A stretch of 64,000 nucleotides of DNA from Ignavibacteriales bacterium (GCA_016707115.1 JADJIH010000029.1:117386-181385), one strand, 5' to 3'. Counted from the first letter of the stretch, positions 28,940 to 39,874 are shown. Made by a program: numbers and translations. Notes: a model not told the origin generated them from the sequence alone.

Positions 28940-30334
28940 TTATCTAAGTAAAATCATTTTCTTGGTTTCTAAATAGTTTCCGGTTTTTAGTTGATAGAAA
29001 TAAACTCCGCTTGCGAACTGACTATTGCCGACTGCAGACTGGAAATCAACTTCATATTTTCCTGCAGGTTTAAATTCATTAACAAGTGTTGCAATTTCAT
29101 TACCTAAAACATCATAAATTTTTAAAGTTACATCACCACTCACTAGTAACTGATAACTGATTACTGTGTTTGGATTAAACGGATTGGGATAATTCTGTGA
29201 TAATGAATAATTCAATTTGTTCAACAGATCTTCTTCAACCGAGCTAACCAATGTATAGCTAAATAATATCTGTACATGGTTTTGCCATGCTGAGTTTTCC
29301 CACATTTCCCACGCCCAAACAATCTCATTACCAAATACATCATAAGTTGATTTTAACCTGCTGAAGTTTTCCCAATTATTGTTCTGCCAGAATTGAGTTA
29401 CCCATTCTAAAAATTTGTTATCTGTCGTAGGAGTTATTACCCATCTTTGTTGATTGATCCAGCCATTTAAACTATGCCAGTATTGAGAAATATATTCTAT
29501 AAGGAAATTATTACTGTTGTAGTTCTTTGTGTATAAACCAATATTTGTCCAGGTAGTATCAATCCAGCCTTCTTGCATAGTTACAACAGTAAGATTTCCA
29601 TTACTGTATTGATGAGTATTTCTTTCTTCAAGGAACCAACCGCCGCTTTCCCATCTATTGTTAAGCGTTTCGATTATATTATTCTGATTATCATAAAAAT
29701 TTTGTATTAGCTCTACATTATCCCAGGCCGAGTTAAATTGCTGGAACAATGTTTCAGTTAGATTATTATTAACATAAGTGTACTGGTATCTGTCAACATT
29801 ACTCCAATCAGAAGCATTCCACTGCTGGTAAAGTTCTTCTGTTAATACGTTATTAACAAATGTATATATATATCGATTTGAGTTAACCCATTCTGTTGCA
29901 GCCCAGGACTGAATGGTTTCAACGGTTACATTATCATTTGAATCATATTCATATAAGTATCTTTCAGAGTTAACCCAGTTTGGATCAACCCAGGCTTTTA
30001 CAAGTTCTTCAGTTACTAAGTCGTTTTCATCATAAACATACCAGAATTGAGATTCGTTTACCCACTGATTGTTATCCCAGATTTCTGTGGTAATTAGATA
30101 GCCGGTGCTGCTAGAATCATAGGAAGTAGTTGACCGGCTAACATTTTGCCAGGCGGAAATAATCCATTCCTGCTCAATGCTTTGTGTTAGCAGAAATTCT
30201 GAATTTACTTTTTCGTATGTGGTTAATGTTCTGGAATTAAGCTTGTTCTCAATAAATTTTTGAAAATCTTCTTGCTGCGGAAAGATCTGAATAGTACAAA
30301 ACAATATTAAGAAAACAACAAGTCTGGGTCTCAT
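28940..30334 (-). CDS. T9SS cargo protein with about ten 29-residue W/Y/N repeats
   Basis: Signal peptide (MRPRLVVFLILFCTIQIFPQ), then from about residue 55 to 365 a run of roughly ten imperfect repeats of 27-30 residues ending in Trp. The pattern is x-N-x-x-(R)-x-x-Y-x-Y-(D/N)-N-x-(L/I)-T-(E)-x-x-x-x-x-W-x-x-x-x-W. Examples are WVNSERYLYEYDSNDN and WVNSNRYIYTFVNN. A T9SS sorting domain follows (QNYPNPFNPNTVISY to LETKKMILLR). The repeat resembles YD-type folding units, perhaps a beta-solenoid surface adhesin. No family is named. Confidence 0.8.
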   Translation of the reverse strand: MRPRLVVFLILFCTIQIFPQQEDFQKFIENKLNSRTLTTYEKVNSEFLLTQSIEQEWIISAWQNVSRSTTSYDSSSTGYLITTEIWDNNQWVNESQFWYVYDENDLVTEELVKAWVDPNWVNSERYLYEYDSNDNVTVETIQSWAATEWVNSNRYIYTFVNNVLTEELYQQWNASDWSNVDRYQYTYVNNNLTETLFQQFNSAWDNVELIQNFYDNQNNIIETLNNRWESGGWFLEERNTHQYSNGNLTVVTMQEGWIDTTWTNIGLYTKNYNSNNFLIEYISQYWHSLNGWINQQRWVITPTTDNKFLEWVTQFWQNNNWENFSRLKSTYDVFGNEIVWAWEMWENSAWQNHVQILFSYTLVSSVEEDLLNKLNYSLSQNYPNPFNPNTVISYQLLVSGDVTLKIYDVLGNEIATLVNEFKPAGKYEVDFQSAVGNSQFASGVYFYQLKTGNYLETKKMILLR

Positions 30335-30378
30335 AAATAACTCCGTATAATAAAAGTTAATCTTAAATAGTTAGTTAA

Positions 30379-30899
30379 CTACCTTAAATAAATCATTTTC
30401 TTTGTGCTAATAAAATTTCCGGCTTCCATTCTAAAAAGGTAAACGCCTGATGATAATCCTGCTGCGTTAAAATTATTTTCATACCAGCCGGCATCCATTT
30501 CTTCATTTACAAGAGTTGCAACTTCGCTTCCCAGAATATCATAAACCTTTATTAACACATTGCTTTTTCCGGAACAGCAAATTTTATTCTGGTTGATGGA
30601 TTAAATGGGTTTGGATAGTTCTGCTCAAGTTTAAATACTGTTGGAATTGTTTCTTCATTTTCAACTTCAGTTATTGTGGTTTGCTGATAAGCATACCAGA
30701 AACCTATTTGATTCTGGTTTACAGTATTGGATGATTTACCGATAAATGCTTCACCAACTGTACTTACAATTGTGTTATTGGAGTTTGAGATTATATTCCC
30801 GCCGCTGCTTATAACACTGTTAGTTATTTGATATTGCGGAAGCGACGTGGTAACAAACAGCAAAGCAATTATTGTAATATCAATTATTTTATTTTTCAT
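30379..30899 (-). CDS. Small T9SS cargo protein (one frameshift)
   Basis: Signal peptide MKNKIIDITIIALLFVTTSL, then about 70 residues with GGNIISNSNNTIVSTVGEAF, a segment seen in many Ignavibacteria surface proteins. The T9SS sorting domain begins QNYPNPFNPSTRIKF. The listed frame stops at 30552 after PEKAMC, but a one-base shift continues it with YDILGSEVATLVNEEMDAGW to KMIYLR, stop at 30379. Total about 172 residues. Function unknown. Confidence 0.75.
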
Positions 30900-31007
30900 T
30901 TGTGTTCCTTTTACTCAAGTAAAAAAATTAAAGAACCTTTATATATAGCAGCAGTAATTTGCTCAAAAATCACTGCTGCTTAGTTATTCTATCCACCCAA
31001 TTCAAAA

Positions 31008-32774
31008 TTATTTCTTCTCACGATCTGCTTTATTGTTTTCATAATCAACACCAAGTGTTTCGTCTACACCGTATGCATCCGGGTGAAGATATTTACCAAC
31101 ATCTTTGCCTGTTTTGTTTTCTTCAACAGGAATTCTGTACTTCTCTGCAAATTTATCGTGTCGTATTCCTGTTACCTGCCAGGATACTTCTATGTTTGGT
31201 TTATCTGTTCTGATTATAAATTGATTGTTCTGAATTTTTTGTGAAATAATTGCCTGTGCAAAATCTCCAATTACTGTTAACTGATAACGAAACTCTTTAT
31301 TAAGTGCTTCAAACCAATCAGGCATTGTAACTGTTGCATAACCAGAAGCATCTGTTATAACATTGCCGTTATAAATGTTCATCATATCAGGTGATTCTAC
31401 AAAAGAGTGATAAAGATTTTTATTTGTAGGGTCTAATGGATGATCTATCTTAAATGAGCCGCCGCCTTTGCTTAGTGTTCCTGTTACATTAACATTGCCG
31501 GAAAAATAGCCCGCCCAGTTAGTAGTCCCTGCACTAGCGCTTGCATATATACCATAATTTGATCCCGTACCGCTAGTAACTGAACCATAAATTGCAAAAT
31601 TATTACCTGTGCCTCCATTAACTGAACCTCTGACACCATAATAAGAATTTGAGCCCAAAGCATTAACAACGCCTCTAGCTCCTACAAAGCCACCTTCAAA
31701 GTATCCGCCATAACCATAATTATTTGCTGGTGTACTCTTTCCATAAACACCCATAACATCATAATTTCCAGTCCCGATTAATTCACCATGAATAACGTGT
31801 GTATAGTCAGAAAGCGAATCAGATGTAAAATATCCAGCATATTTTCTGTTAGTTGCAATGTGTAAAGGATAAGAAGGGGTTTCTGTCCCGATACCAACAT
31901 TACCATTTCTATCAAATGTCATTAAATTTTTAATTTGTGTATACCCGTTATCGGCGGTTGTGTTTAGTTTAAATTTTTGTTGATAAACATTAAACGCCCA
32001 GCCTTTAGAACCCACTGCTTGACTTTCTTCTAAAAAAGCCATTCCAAATCCACCATTGCGCGATAGTTTTAATGCTAAGCCTGAGGTTGAATTTGAATTG
32101 ATTGTTAATGAATAGTCCGGTATTGTAGTGCCAATCCCTATTTTATTCCCATCATCAAATAAAGTAGAACTGCCAAGCGTTGTGCTGTTTGTAAATTTTG
32201 AAATATAATTTGCAGTACCACTCCCACCAATTGTACCGCCACCTCCGCCTGTTGCATTTATTGTTAGATTATTTCCACTTGGTGTTATTGTTACATTGCT
32301 TCCAGCAACAAGATTAACATTATCCTTTAGCCCATTTAAACTTTTTACAACCTGGGCATCTGCAATCTTTATTGCTGTTATACTTCCGCTGGGTACCGTC
32401 AAACTCATTATGCTATATGGTACTGATGTTAAAGTTATTCTTGGTATTAGTTCGCTTCCGGTTCCAACTGTAATGCCCAACCAGGCGGCTCCAACAATTG
32501 TTGCTGATGTTATTGGTGTTACACTTCCCAACTGTGTGTTTATAATACCGCCAACTACATTTATTGTTTTTGTTTCATTCCAAAGAGCTGAGCCGCCGGA
32601 AGGTAAATCGTACAATTTAAAAGTTAAGCTGTAATCCCCATTTGGTACCACAACTCCTGATGCATCTTTTAATACTCCTTGATAATTAATTGTTTGTGGA
32701 ATGCCCTGCGAATAAATATTTGATAGAGCATACAAGCTTATCAAAAGAATAAAAAGTAATGTGGGTTTTTTCAT
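31008..32774 (-). CDS. Long surface protein, KGGGSFKIDHPLDP family, paralogue A
   Basis: The signal peptide is followed by an N-terminal beta domain (GIPQTINYQGVLKDASGVVV). Repeated VGIGTTIPDYSLTINSNS / NVGIGTETPSYPLH motifs resemble those upstream of intramolecular chaperones in phage tail fibres. The C-terminal domain runs from KGGGSFKIDHPLDPTNKNLY to the Lys-rich end, a domain I remember from many unrelated bacteria without a known function. The middle, between about residues 190 and 430, is made of 12-15 residue glycine-rich segments (YGVYGKST..., NNYGYGGYFEGGFVGARG). It is a paralogue of the next gene. Confidence 0.75.
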   Translation of the reverse strand: MKKPTLLFILLISLYALSNIYSQGIPQTINYQGVLKDASGVVVPNGDYSLTFKLYDLPSGGSALWNETKTINVVGGIINTQLGSVTPITSATIVGAAWLGITVGTGSELIPRITLTSVPYSIMSLTVPSGSITAIKIADAQVVKSLNGLKDNVNLVAGSNVTITPSGNNLTINATGGGGGTIGGSGTANYISKFTNSTTLGSSTLFDDGNKIGIGTTIPDYSLTINSNSTSGLALKLSRNGGFGMAFLEESQAVGSKGWAFNVYQQKFKLNTTADNGYTQIKNLMTFDRNGNVGIGTETPSYPLHIATNRKYAGYFTSDSLSDYTHVIHGELIGTGNYDVMGVYGKSTPANNYGYGGYFEGGFVGARGVVNALGSNSYYGVRGSVNGGTGNNFAIYGSVTSGTGSNYGIYASASAGTTNWAGYFSGNVNVTGTLSKGGGSFKIDHPLDPTNKNLYHSFVESPDMMNIYNGNVITDASGYATVTMPDWFEALNKEFRYQLTVIGDFAQAIISQKIQNNQFIIRTDKPNIEVSWQVTGIRHDKFAEKYRIPVEENKTGKDVGKYLHPDAYGVDETLGVDYENNKADREKK

Positions 32775-32862
32775 GCTATTTTCTTTCTACAAGATGTTGA
32801 TGATTTAAATATTTTCATTTTTAATAACCTTAAAATCTGATTGACCATTTGTTTATAATTAA

Positions 32863-35019
32863 TTATTTCTTCTCACGAGCTGCTTTATTATTTTCATAAT
32901 CAACACCAAGTGTTTCGTCTACATCGTAAGCATCCGGGTGCAAATATTTACCAACATCTTTGCCTGTTTTGTTTTCTTCAACCGGAATTCTGTACTTCTC
33001 TGCAAATTTATCGTGTCTTATTCCCGTTACCTGCCAGGATACTTTTATGTTTGGTTTATCTGATCTGATTGTGAATTGATTATTCTGGATTTCTTGAGAA
33101 ATGATTGCTTGAGCAAAATCTCCGATTACTGTTAACTGATAACGAAACTCTTTATTAAGTGCTTCAAACCAATCAGGCATTGTAACTGTTGCATAACCAG
33201 AAGCATCTGTTACAACATTGCCGTTGTATATGTTCATCATATCCGGTGATTCTACAAAAGAGTGATAAAGATTTTTATTTGTTGGGTCTAATGGATGATC
33301 TATTTTAAAAGAGCCGCCGCCTTTGCTGAGTGTTCCTGTTACCTCAACATTTCCGGAAAAATATCCAGCCCTATTAGAAGTCCCATTAGAGGCCCAGCCA
33401 TAAATTCCAAAGTTAAGACTGGAACCAGAAGCCACACCTTGTACGCCAATATTGACTGAAGACCCGCTCGCTGATCCAAGAACACCAACATTACTTCCAC
33501 TACCACCATATACATTCCCCTCAACACCAGTATATTGACCGTCTCCTGTTGGATTAACAAAGCCCGATACTCCCCTGCGACCCCCTTCAAAGACTCCACC
33601 ATATCCAAATCCATCTGCAGGTACAGATTTCCCATAAACACCGACCGCCCACTCAAGCCCGTTTCCCAAGTATTCTGCATAGACAACATGTGTTTCATCA
33701 GAAAGCGAGTCAGATGTAAAGTAACCAGCATATTTTCTGTTTGTTGCAACGTGTAATGGATAAGAAGGAGTTTCTGTTCCAATACCAACATTACCTTTTC
33801 TATCCAAAGTCATTAAATTTTTAAGTGTTGTAATTCCATTATCACCGGATGCATTTATTCTTAATTTTTGGTTCCAACTTTCAAGAGACCAACCTCTTAA
33901 AGATGTTGGCTGACCTTCTTCCACTATTGCTAATCCAATTAATCCGCCACCTGTTCTTGATACTTTAAGCCCTAGTCCTAATGTTGGAGTAGTGTTAACA
34001 GTAAGACTAAAATCGGGTGTATTTGTCCCCAGTCCAATTCTATTTCCATCATCAAATAAAGTAGAACTGCCAAGCGTTGTGCTGTTTGTAAATTTTGAAA
34101 TATAATTTGCTGTTCCACTTCCGCCAATTGTACCACCGCTGGTTGAAGCAATAGTTATATTATTACCACTTGGTGTTATTGTTACATTACTGCCGGCAAC
34201 AAGAGTTACGTTGTCTTTAATAGTGTTTATTGATTTTACAACCTGTGTTGTGCCTATATCTGTCGCGCTTATTGTTCCATCAACGATCTTTGCTGATGTA
34301 ACAGAGTTATCGCTTAAATCTGTAGTTGCTATTGTTCCATCGGTTATTTTGCCTGATGTTACGGAGTTGTTTTGAAGCATAGAGGTTGTTATTCCGTCAT
34401 TAGAGATGCTTAATGTTCCTGTTGATGTTATTGGCCCGCCTGTTAACCCGGAACCAGTATTAACCTGTGTTACAGTTCCACCGCCTCCACTACCGGTTGC
34501 ATTTATTGTTAGATTATTCCCGCTCGGTGTAATTGTTACATTACTACCTGCAACAAGATTAACGTTATCTTTTAATCCATTTAAACTTTTTACAACCTGC
34601 GCATCTGCAATTTTTGTAGCTGTTATACTTCCGCTGGGTACCGTCAAACTCATTATGCTATATGGTACTGATGTTAAAGTTATTCTTGGTATTAGTTCGC
34701 TTCCGGTTCCAACTGTAATGCCCAACCAGGCGGCTCCAACAATTGTTGCTGATGTTATTGGTGTTACACTTCCCAACTGTGTGTTTATAATACCGCCAAC
34801 TACATTTATTGTTTTTGTTTCATTCCAAAGAGCTGAGCCGCCGGAAGGTAAATCGTACAATTTAAAAGTTAAGCTGTAATCCCCATTTGGTACCACAACT
34901 CCTGATGCATCTTTTAATACTCCTTGATAATTAATTGTTTGTGGAATGCCCTGTGAATATATGTTTGATATCATCATTAAACTTATCAGCACAGCAGTTA
35001 TTAAGACTGGTTTTCTCAT
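32863..35019 (-). CDS. Long surface protein, KGGGSFKIDHPLDP family, paralogue B
   Basis: Same architecture as the previous gene: signal peptide (MRKPVLITAVLISLMMISN; the frame extends to 35076), an almost identical N-terminal domain, a variable middle and an almost identical C-terminal domain. It has an additional ~120-residue block (GSGLTGGPITSTGTLSISND, then repeats of TSGKITDGTIATTDLSDNSV type). DNA identity with paralogue A is near complete for several hundred bases around 34590-34960, then drops in the middle. The sharp change suggests module exchange or gene conversion. Function unknown; a trimeric surface fibre is inferred from the motif resemblance. Confidence 0.75.
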   Translation of the reverse strand: MRKPVLITAVLISLMMISNIYSQGIPQTINYQGVLKDASGVVVPNGDYSLTFKLYDLPSGGSALWNETKTINVVGGIINTQLGSVTPITSATIVGAAWLGITVGTGSELIPRITLTSVPYSIMSLTVPSGSITATKIADAQVVKSLNGLKDNVNLVAGSNVTITPSGNNLTINATGSGGGGTVTQVNTGSGLTGGPITSTGTLSISNDGITTSMLQNNSVTSGKITDGTIATTDLSDNSVTSAKIVDGTISATDIGTTQVVKSINTIKDNVTLVAGSNVTITPSGNNITIASTSGGTIGGSGTANYISKFTNSTTLGSSTLFDDGNRIGLGTNTPDFSLTVNTTPTLGLGLKVSRTGGGLIGLAIVEEGQPTSLRGWSLESWNQKLRINASGDNGITTLKNLMTLDRKGNVGIGTETPSYPLHVATNRKYAGYFTSDSLSDETHVVYAEYLGNGLEWAVGVYGKSVPADGFGYGGVFEGGRRGVSGFVNPTGDGQYTGVEGNVYGGSGSNVGVLGSASGSSVNIGVQGVASGSSLNFGIYGWASNGTSNRAGYFSGNVEVTGTLSKGGGSFKIDHPLDPTNKNLYHSFVESPDMMNIYNGNVVTDASGYATVTMPDWFEALNKEFRYQLTVIGDFAQAIISQEIQNNQFTIRSDKPNIKVSWQVTGIRHDKFAEKYRIPVEENKTGKDVGKYLHPDAYDVDETLGVDYENNKAAREKK

Positions 35020-35099
35020 TTTTAATCCCATATAATTTGAAATGTTATGAATTAGAAATTTTATAAATCTCAACAATTTGAATTACTCTTTTATTTACT

Positions 35100-35198
35100 T
35101 TACAAGACAAACAGTAATACCAATAGCAAAACCATGTAAATAATTTTGAAGAAATCCTGCTTTAATTTTTTCACATCATATTGCAGTAGGTTATTCAT
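35100..35198 (-). CDS. Tiny membrane protein, 32 residues
   Basis: ATG at 35198, TAA at 35100-35102. It reads MNNLLQYDVKKLKQDFFKII and ends YMVLLLVLLFVL: an amphipathic basic helix followed by a hydrophobic helix of about 15 residues. It lies five bases after the other tiny gene and 80 bases upstream of paralogue B. The overlap in kind of two tiny membrane proteins suggests a pair. The small size means it could be a chance ORF, but the start spacing and membrane character favour a gene. Confidence 0.45.
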   Translation of the reverse strand: MNNLLQYDVKKLKQDFFKIIYMVLLLVLLFVL

Positions 35199-35203
35199 TT
35201 TAA

Positions 35204-35356
35204 TCACCCTTTTAGAAATAGATTAAAAAATATTAGCATAAGAGCTACCGTTACGATAATCACCAAAGCATAAATGCTTATTTCAAGATGTTTTTCCCTT
35301 TTTTTTATCTGATCATTATCTTCCAAACCCACTTGTCTTTTTTGCAGAAGTTTCAT
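35204..35356 (-). CDS. Small membrane protein, 50 residues
   Basis: ATG at 35356, TGA at 35204-35206. It reads MKLLQKRQVGLEDNDQIKKR, then EKHLEISIYALVIIVTVALM, then LIFFNLFLKG: a charged N-terminus and one membrane helix. It is directly upstream of the 32-residue ORF in the same direction. No ribosome site stronger than GAGTTTT is seen. Function unknown; single-helix proteins of this kind are often regulators or subunits of membrane complexes. Confidence 0.5.
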   Translation of the reverse strand: MKLLQKRQVGLEDNDQIKKREKHLEISIYALVIIVTVALMLIFFNLFLKG

Positions 35357-35585
35357 TTTAAAACTCTTTCATAATTTTGGTTGTTGAATAAGACTAAATG
35401 AATTTTTGAAATATTAAATAATTCTAAAGGCCAAAAGTAGATTATTATGAATGCGGTAAATTGCTTTTTTGATTCAATGTTTTGCCTTTTTGATTCAAAA
35501 CGAAGAATATTAGTTGTGAAGTGTTAAGTGTTGATATTTTAAATTGGCATCGTCGCACAGACTTAAGGTCCGTTACAGAATTCTC

Positions 35586-35665
35586 GCGTCATTTCGACCA
35601 AAGGGAGAAATCTTAAATGTTGTACAGTAAATAGATTTCTCAGTCGAAGACTCCTTCGAAATGAA
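35586..35665. repeat. REP-like palindromic element (GTCATTTCGAC / GTCGAA...CGAAATGA)
   Basis: Inner arms GAGAAATCT / AGATTTCTC and outer arms GCGTCATTTCGA / TTCGAAATGA are inverted. The flanks also carry related CAGACTTAAGG / CCTTAAGG words. It lies immediately downstream of the hybrid two-component gene. It is a member of the same broad class as the elements at 7604 and 8783. Confidence 0.65.
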
Positions 35666-35697
35666 CCTTAAGGATGCAACCATCCTTTGAGTCTGTA

Positions 35698-38600
35698 CTA
35701 CAGTTTTATTTGTTTGAACTCCGAAGGTGAACAATTATAATGTTTTTGAAATGCCCGCGTAAATTGTGCCGGACTGCTAAATCCAACTTCAAGCGCAATT
35801 TGCGTTATGCTTAGTTTGTTTTCAAGGATCATTTGTGCGGCGCGTTTTAATTTGTAGATTCTAATAAACTCACCAGGACCTTTACCAATAACGGCGCTAA
35901 GTTTTCTGTTTAACTGGCTGCGGCTTACAAAAAGTTCCTGTGCAAGATTTTCACTTGTAAAGTTTTCATCCTGCAGGTGTGTTTCGATAATCATATTAAT
36001 TTTTTCAATAAAGTCTTTATCTAAATTATTAGTTGTAAAGGATTCTGCATTTAAATTTATTTCCTTACTAAATTTTTCCTTTAAGTGCTTTCTTTGAGTT
36101 ATAAGATTTTTAATTCTTATTGAAAGCTCTTCAAAATCAAATGGTTTGGTTAAATAATCATCAGCACCAAACTCCAGCCCTTCTAATTTACTTTGCTGAG
36201 TTGCTTTTGCTGTTAAGAGTATAACTGGAATATGGCTGGTCTTCCAATCGGTTTTTAATTTTTTACAAAGTTCAATTCCATCCATCACGGGCATCATAAC
36301 ATCGCTTATAATCAAATCAGGCAAACTGTTTATTGCAACATCAAATCCTGCCTTACCATTTTCTGCTTGAAGCACATTGTAATCTTGCTTTAACAAACCA
36401 AGCACATAATCTCTAACTTCAATTTGATCTTCAACGAATAAAATTAACGGCTTAGAATTATTTTCAACCGGGTAATCATCATCAGATTTTTCAAAATCAA
36501 CTTGATCAACTAGCTTACTCTGATCATCTTGATAATTAAGTGCAGATAAACTTGTTTGTATTTCTTTCTGAGATAATAAAGGAATCTTTAATGTAAACTC
36601 AGTTCCTTCACCTTCACTGCTGTTTACGGAAATATCCCATCCTAAAAGTGTTGTTAATTCTTTTACAAGTGCTAAACCGATTCCCGAACCACCATAGTTT
36701 CTTTTTGATGAATCATCAACCTGGAAAAATCTATTAAATATTTTTGATTGATTTTCTTTTGTTATCCCGACTCCTGAATCGCTTACAGAAACCAAAGCAA
36801 ATTTTTTATCTGAGATAATTTTTTCAACTACCTCAGTGTTAACAGTTCCGCCAACATCAGTAAACTTAAACGCATTACTTAAAAGATTGTTAACTATTTT
36901 TTCAAACTTGTCCTTATCAAGTAAAGCAAATGCTGATTCCATATTTGAATTAAAGTTAAATTTTATATTTTTTTGATCCGCAAGAGGAATAAATGCATTT
37001 GAAATTGATCTTAAAAGTATAACAACATCATATGCTTCTTTTTTTAATGGAATTGATTCAGATTCCAGTTGTGATAATTCTAAAAGCTGATCTATAAGTT
37101 GCTGAAGTTTTTCAGTATTTCGTAAAAGCATTTTATAATAATCAGTAAGATTTTCTTTTATTCTTCCTCTTAACAATTCTTCCAAAGGCCCTTTAATCAG
37201 CATCAGCGGAGTTCTGAACTCATGAGATAGATTTGCAAAAAACCTTGATTTCATCTGTTCAATTTCACGCAAATGATAAGATTCGAGTTCCCTGAACTTT
37301 AATTCGTGCTGCAACTTGGTTCTATAATTCTGAAATTTAAATATTGCCCAAACACCAAGCACAAACACAATAAAATATAGCAGAATTGCCCAGCCTGTTT
37401 GCCACCAGGGCGGAGTTATTATAACAGCAAGAGATGTTTCGTTACTATTCCAAATTCCATCACTGTTTGTTGATTTTACTTTAAAAGTATATTTGCCGGG
37501 ATTAAGATTTGTATAAGTTATAAAACGGCGAGTTCCACTCTGAATCCAGTCTTTATCAAATCCTTCCATTTTATAAGCATACTTAATTGAAGAGGGATTA
37601 TTATAATCCAATGCAGCAAACTGAAACGAAAAAACATTTTGTTTGTGTGATAGTGTTACCTCATCGGTATTGAAAATATTTTTTGATAGGATCGAGTTTG
37701 CTTTGGGCTTTACAGAATTGTTAAAAATTAAAAAATCTGTTAAAACCACAGCGGGCTTATAAGATGATTGTGAAATTCTATTCGGATTAAAATAATTAAG
37801 ACCAGCCGTGCTGCCTATAATTATCAAATTATCATTAAGCTTAAAAGAGGACGTGAAATTAAAATCTGTTCCTATCACGCCATCTGAAGTGGAAAAATTT
37901 GTAAATGTATTTTTGCTTAAATCAAATAAAGTAATTCCGGAACTTGTTCCTAACCAGAGATTTCCATTTTCATCTTCAACTATGCTTTTAATTGAGTTGT
38001 CTGTTAATCCATCCTTGGTGGTGTAAAAAGTTACTTTAACATCAGACTGTGAAATATTTTTACTATCTGAATTATTAATTACAAGTTTATTCAATCCATT
38101 GCTTGTTCCGATCCACAAGATTGTATTGTTATTTCCGAAATTTTTGCTTTTAGATTCAACAATAGAATAAACACTATTACTGCTTAAACTGTTTTTACTT
38201 CCCTCCTTAAAACTATAGTGGGAAAATTTTCCGCCGTTTGATTCATCATATAAATTTAAACCGCCTCCATTTGTTCCAATCCATATTCTTTTCTTGCTGT
38301 CTTGAAAAATTGTCCAAACATCATCATGACTAAGTGAATTCATATTGTCTTTTTGATGAAGCCAGTTTTGTACTTTACCTGTTGATAAATTTAATTTTGC
38401 AAGTCCCACACCCCAATAACCAATCCATAAATTATTTTTATCATCTTTAAAAACAGACTTTACAAAATTTCTTGATGTGGACTTAATATTTCCAAGTAGA
38501 ATATCATGTGCAGTTAACTGATTTGTTTTATAGTTAAGGTGCAATAGTCCCGAGCCATAAGTACCAATCCATAGATCATTTGAATTACCTGCTGTCAGAC

Positions 38601-39874
38601 TCCAAATATTTTCTGAAGATAATGCAGAATGTTTTTTCAAGTAATAATTTTCCATTAACATTGTTGGAAAAGTATAAACCATTATCAGTTCCAATCCACA
38701 ATATTCCGTCTGATGATTTTGTAACTGCTTTTATATTTAGCTTATCAAGTTTGTTTAAATCAACACTTCTATCGGAAAATAACAGCGAATTATTAAACTT
38801 TATACTTTTTTGTGAAAAGTAACTTAGACCATTATCAGTAGCAATCCACAAAACTCCTGAACGATCTTTAATAATATTATTAACCTGGTTACTTGTTAGA
38901 CTATTGGGATTATCTTTATCTGATAAAAATCTATCAAATCTATTTCTTGTAACATTATATCTTAACATTCCCGCATAAGAATTTATCCATATAGCACTTT
39001 CCCCATCAACAATTTCTTCAACTACAGTTCCCGTTCCATTTCCAAACTGCAGATTATCAGGATTTGGAATATTTATTCTTGAAAAATTTTTTGTTTCTGT
39101 ATTTAGAATAGATAAACCATTTGCAGTTCCAAGCCACATTTTGTTTTTATCTGATTTTGATTCAGCGATTCCCCAGATAATGTTATCACTTAAACTGTTC
39201 GGATTATTTTTATCAAAAAAATATTTTACAAAATGTGTGTTAGAATTATTCGGATTGAATTGATTTAGTCCGTTAAAGGTACCTATCCATAAATTTCCAA
39301 AATCATCTTCAACTATCGAGGATATATAATTATTACTTAAAGATTTGGGATCGTCTTTTTTGTGTGTCCAGTTTAGTGTCTTCCCTGTTTTAGTATCAAG
39401 CTTGTATAAGCCGCTTCTGTAAGTGCCGATCCAAACATTAAACTTTTTATCAATGTGAATGTTTGTAATCGAATTGTCTTTAGTTATTTCAGATTCGATT
39501 TTCCAGTAAGTAAATTTATCAAGAATTGGATCGTAACAATTTAAGTAACCTATTTTTGTTCCGATCCAAATTCTTCCTGAATCATCCTCAGTGATAGCAA
39601 AAGTTGAATTATCTGAAATTGAAAATTTATCGGAAGGATTATTTCTGAACACTTTAAAATCATATCCATCAAATCGGTTTAAGCCGTCATCCGTTGCAAA
39701 CCATAAAAAACCTAATCGATCCTGAATAAGATTTGATACGTAGTTGTTTGAGAGTCCGTTATTAGTACTTAGTCGATTAAAACTTATGGATTGTGCATTT
39801 ACAATTAATTGTAAATTTATAAAAACGAAGATTAAAAGAAGATTAAAATATTTAGTTCTGTAAAATGAAATCAT
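35698..39874 (-). CDS. Hybrid two-component system protein (HTCS; one frameshift)
   Basis: One-piece sensor-regulator of about 1390 residues, broken by a one-base shift near 38640. Order: signal peptide, about 12 two-component-propeller (Reg_prop) repeats of the form WIGTxxGLxxLN, a Y_Y_Y domain (FSFQFAALDYNNPSSIKYAY), a membrane helix near WAILLYFIVFVLGVWAIFKF, HisKA (FANLSHEFRTPLMLIKGPLE), HATPase (NLLSNAFKFT, DSGVGI, GGSGIGLALV), receiver (LIISDVMMPVMDGIELCKKL) and AraC HTH (LAQELFVSRSQLNRKLSAVI). HTCSs sense saccharides in the periplasm and turn on nearby polysaccharide-use genes. No SusCD or glycosidase gene is in this window. Confidence 0.92.

Noticed and set aside
34406..34879. 157-residue plus-strand ORF rich in Val/Pro
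   Set aside because: Antisense shadow of paralogue B; an almost identical shadow occurs over paralogue A at 32296.
31008..35019. Phage tail fibres / prophage
   Set aside because: VGIGT-type motifs resemble tail-fibre proteins, but no other phage gene is near, both genes have signal peptides, and the C-terminal domain is not the S74 chaperone.
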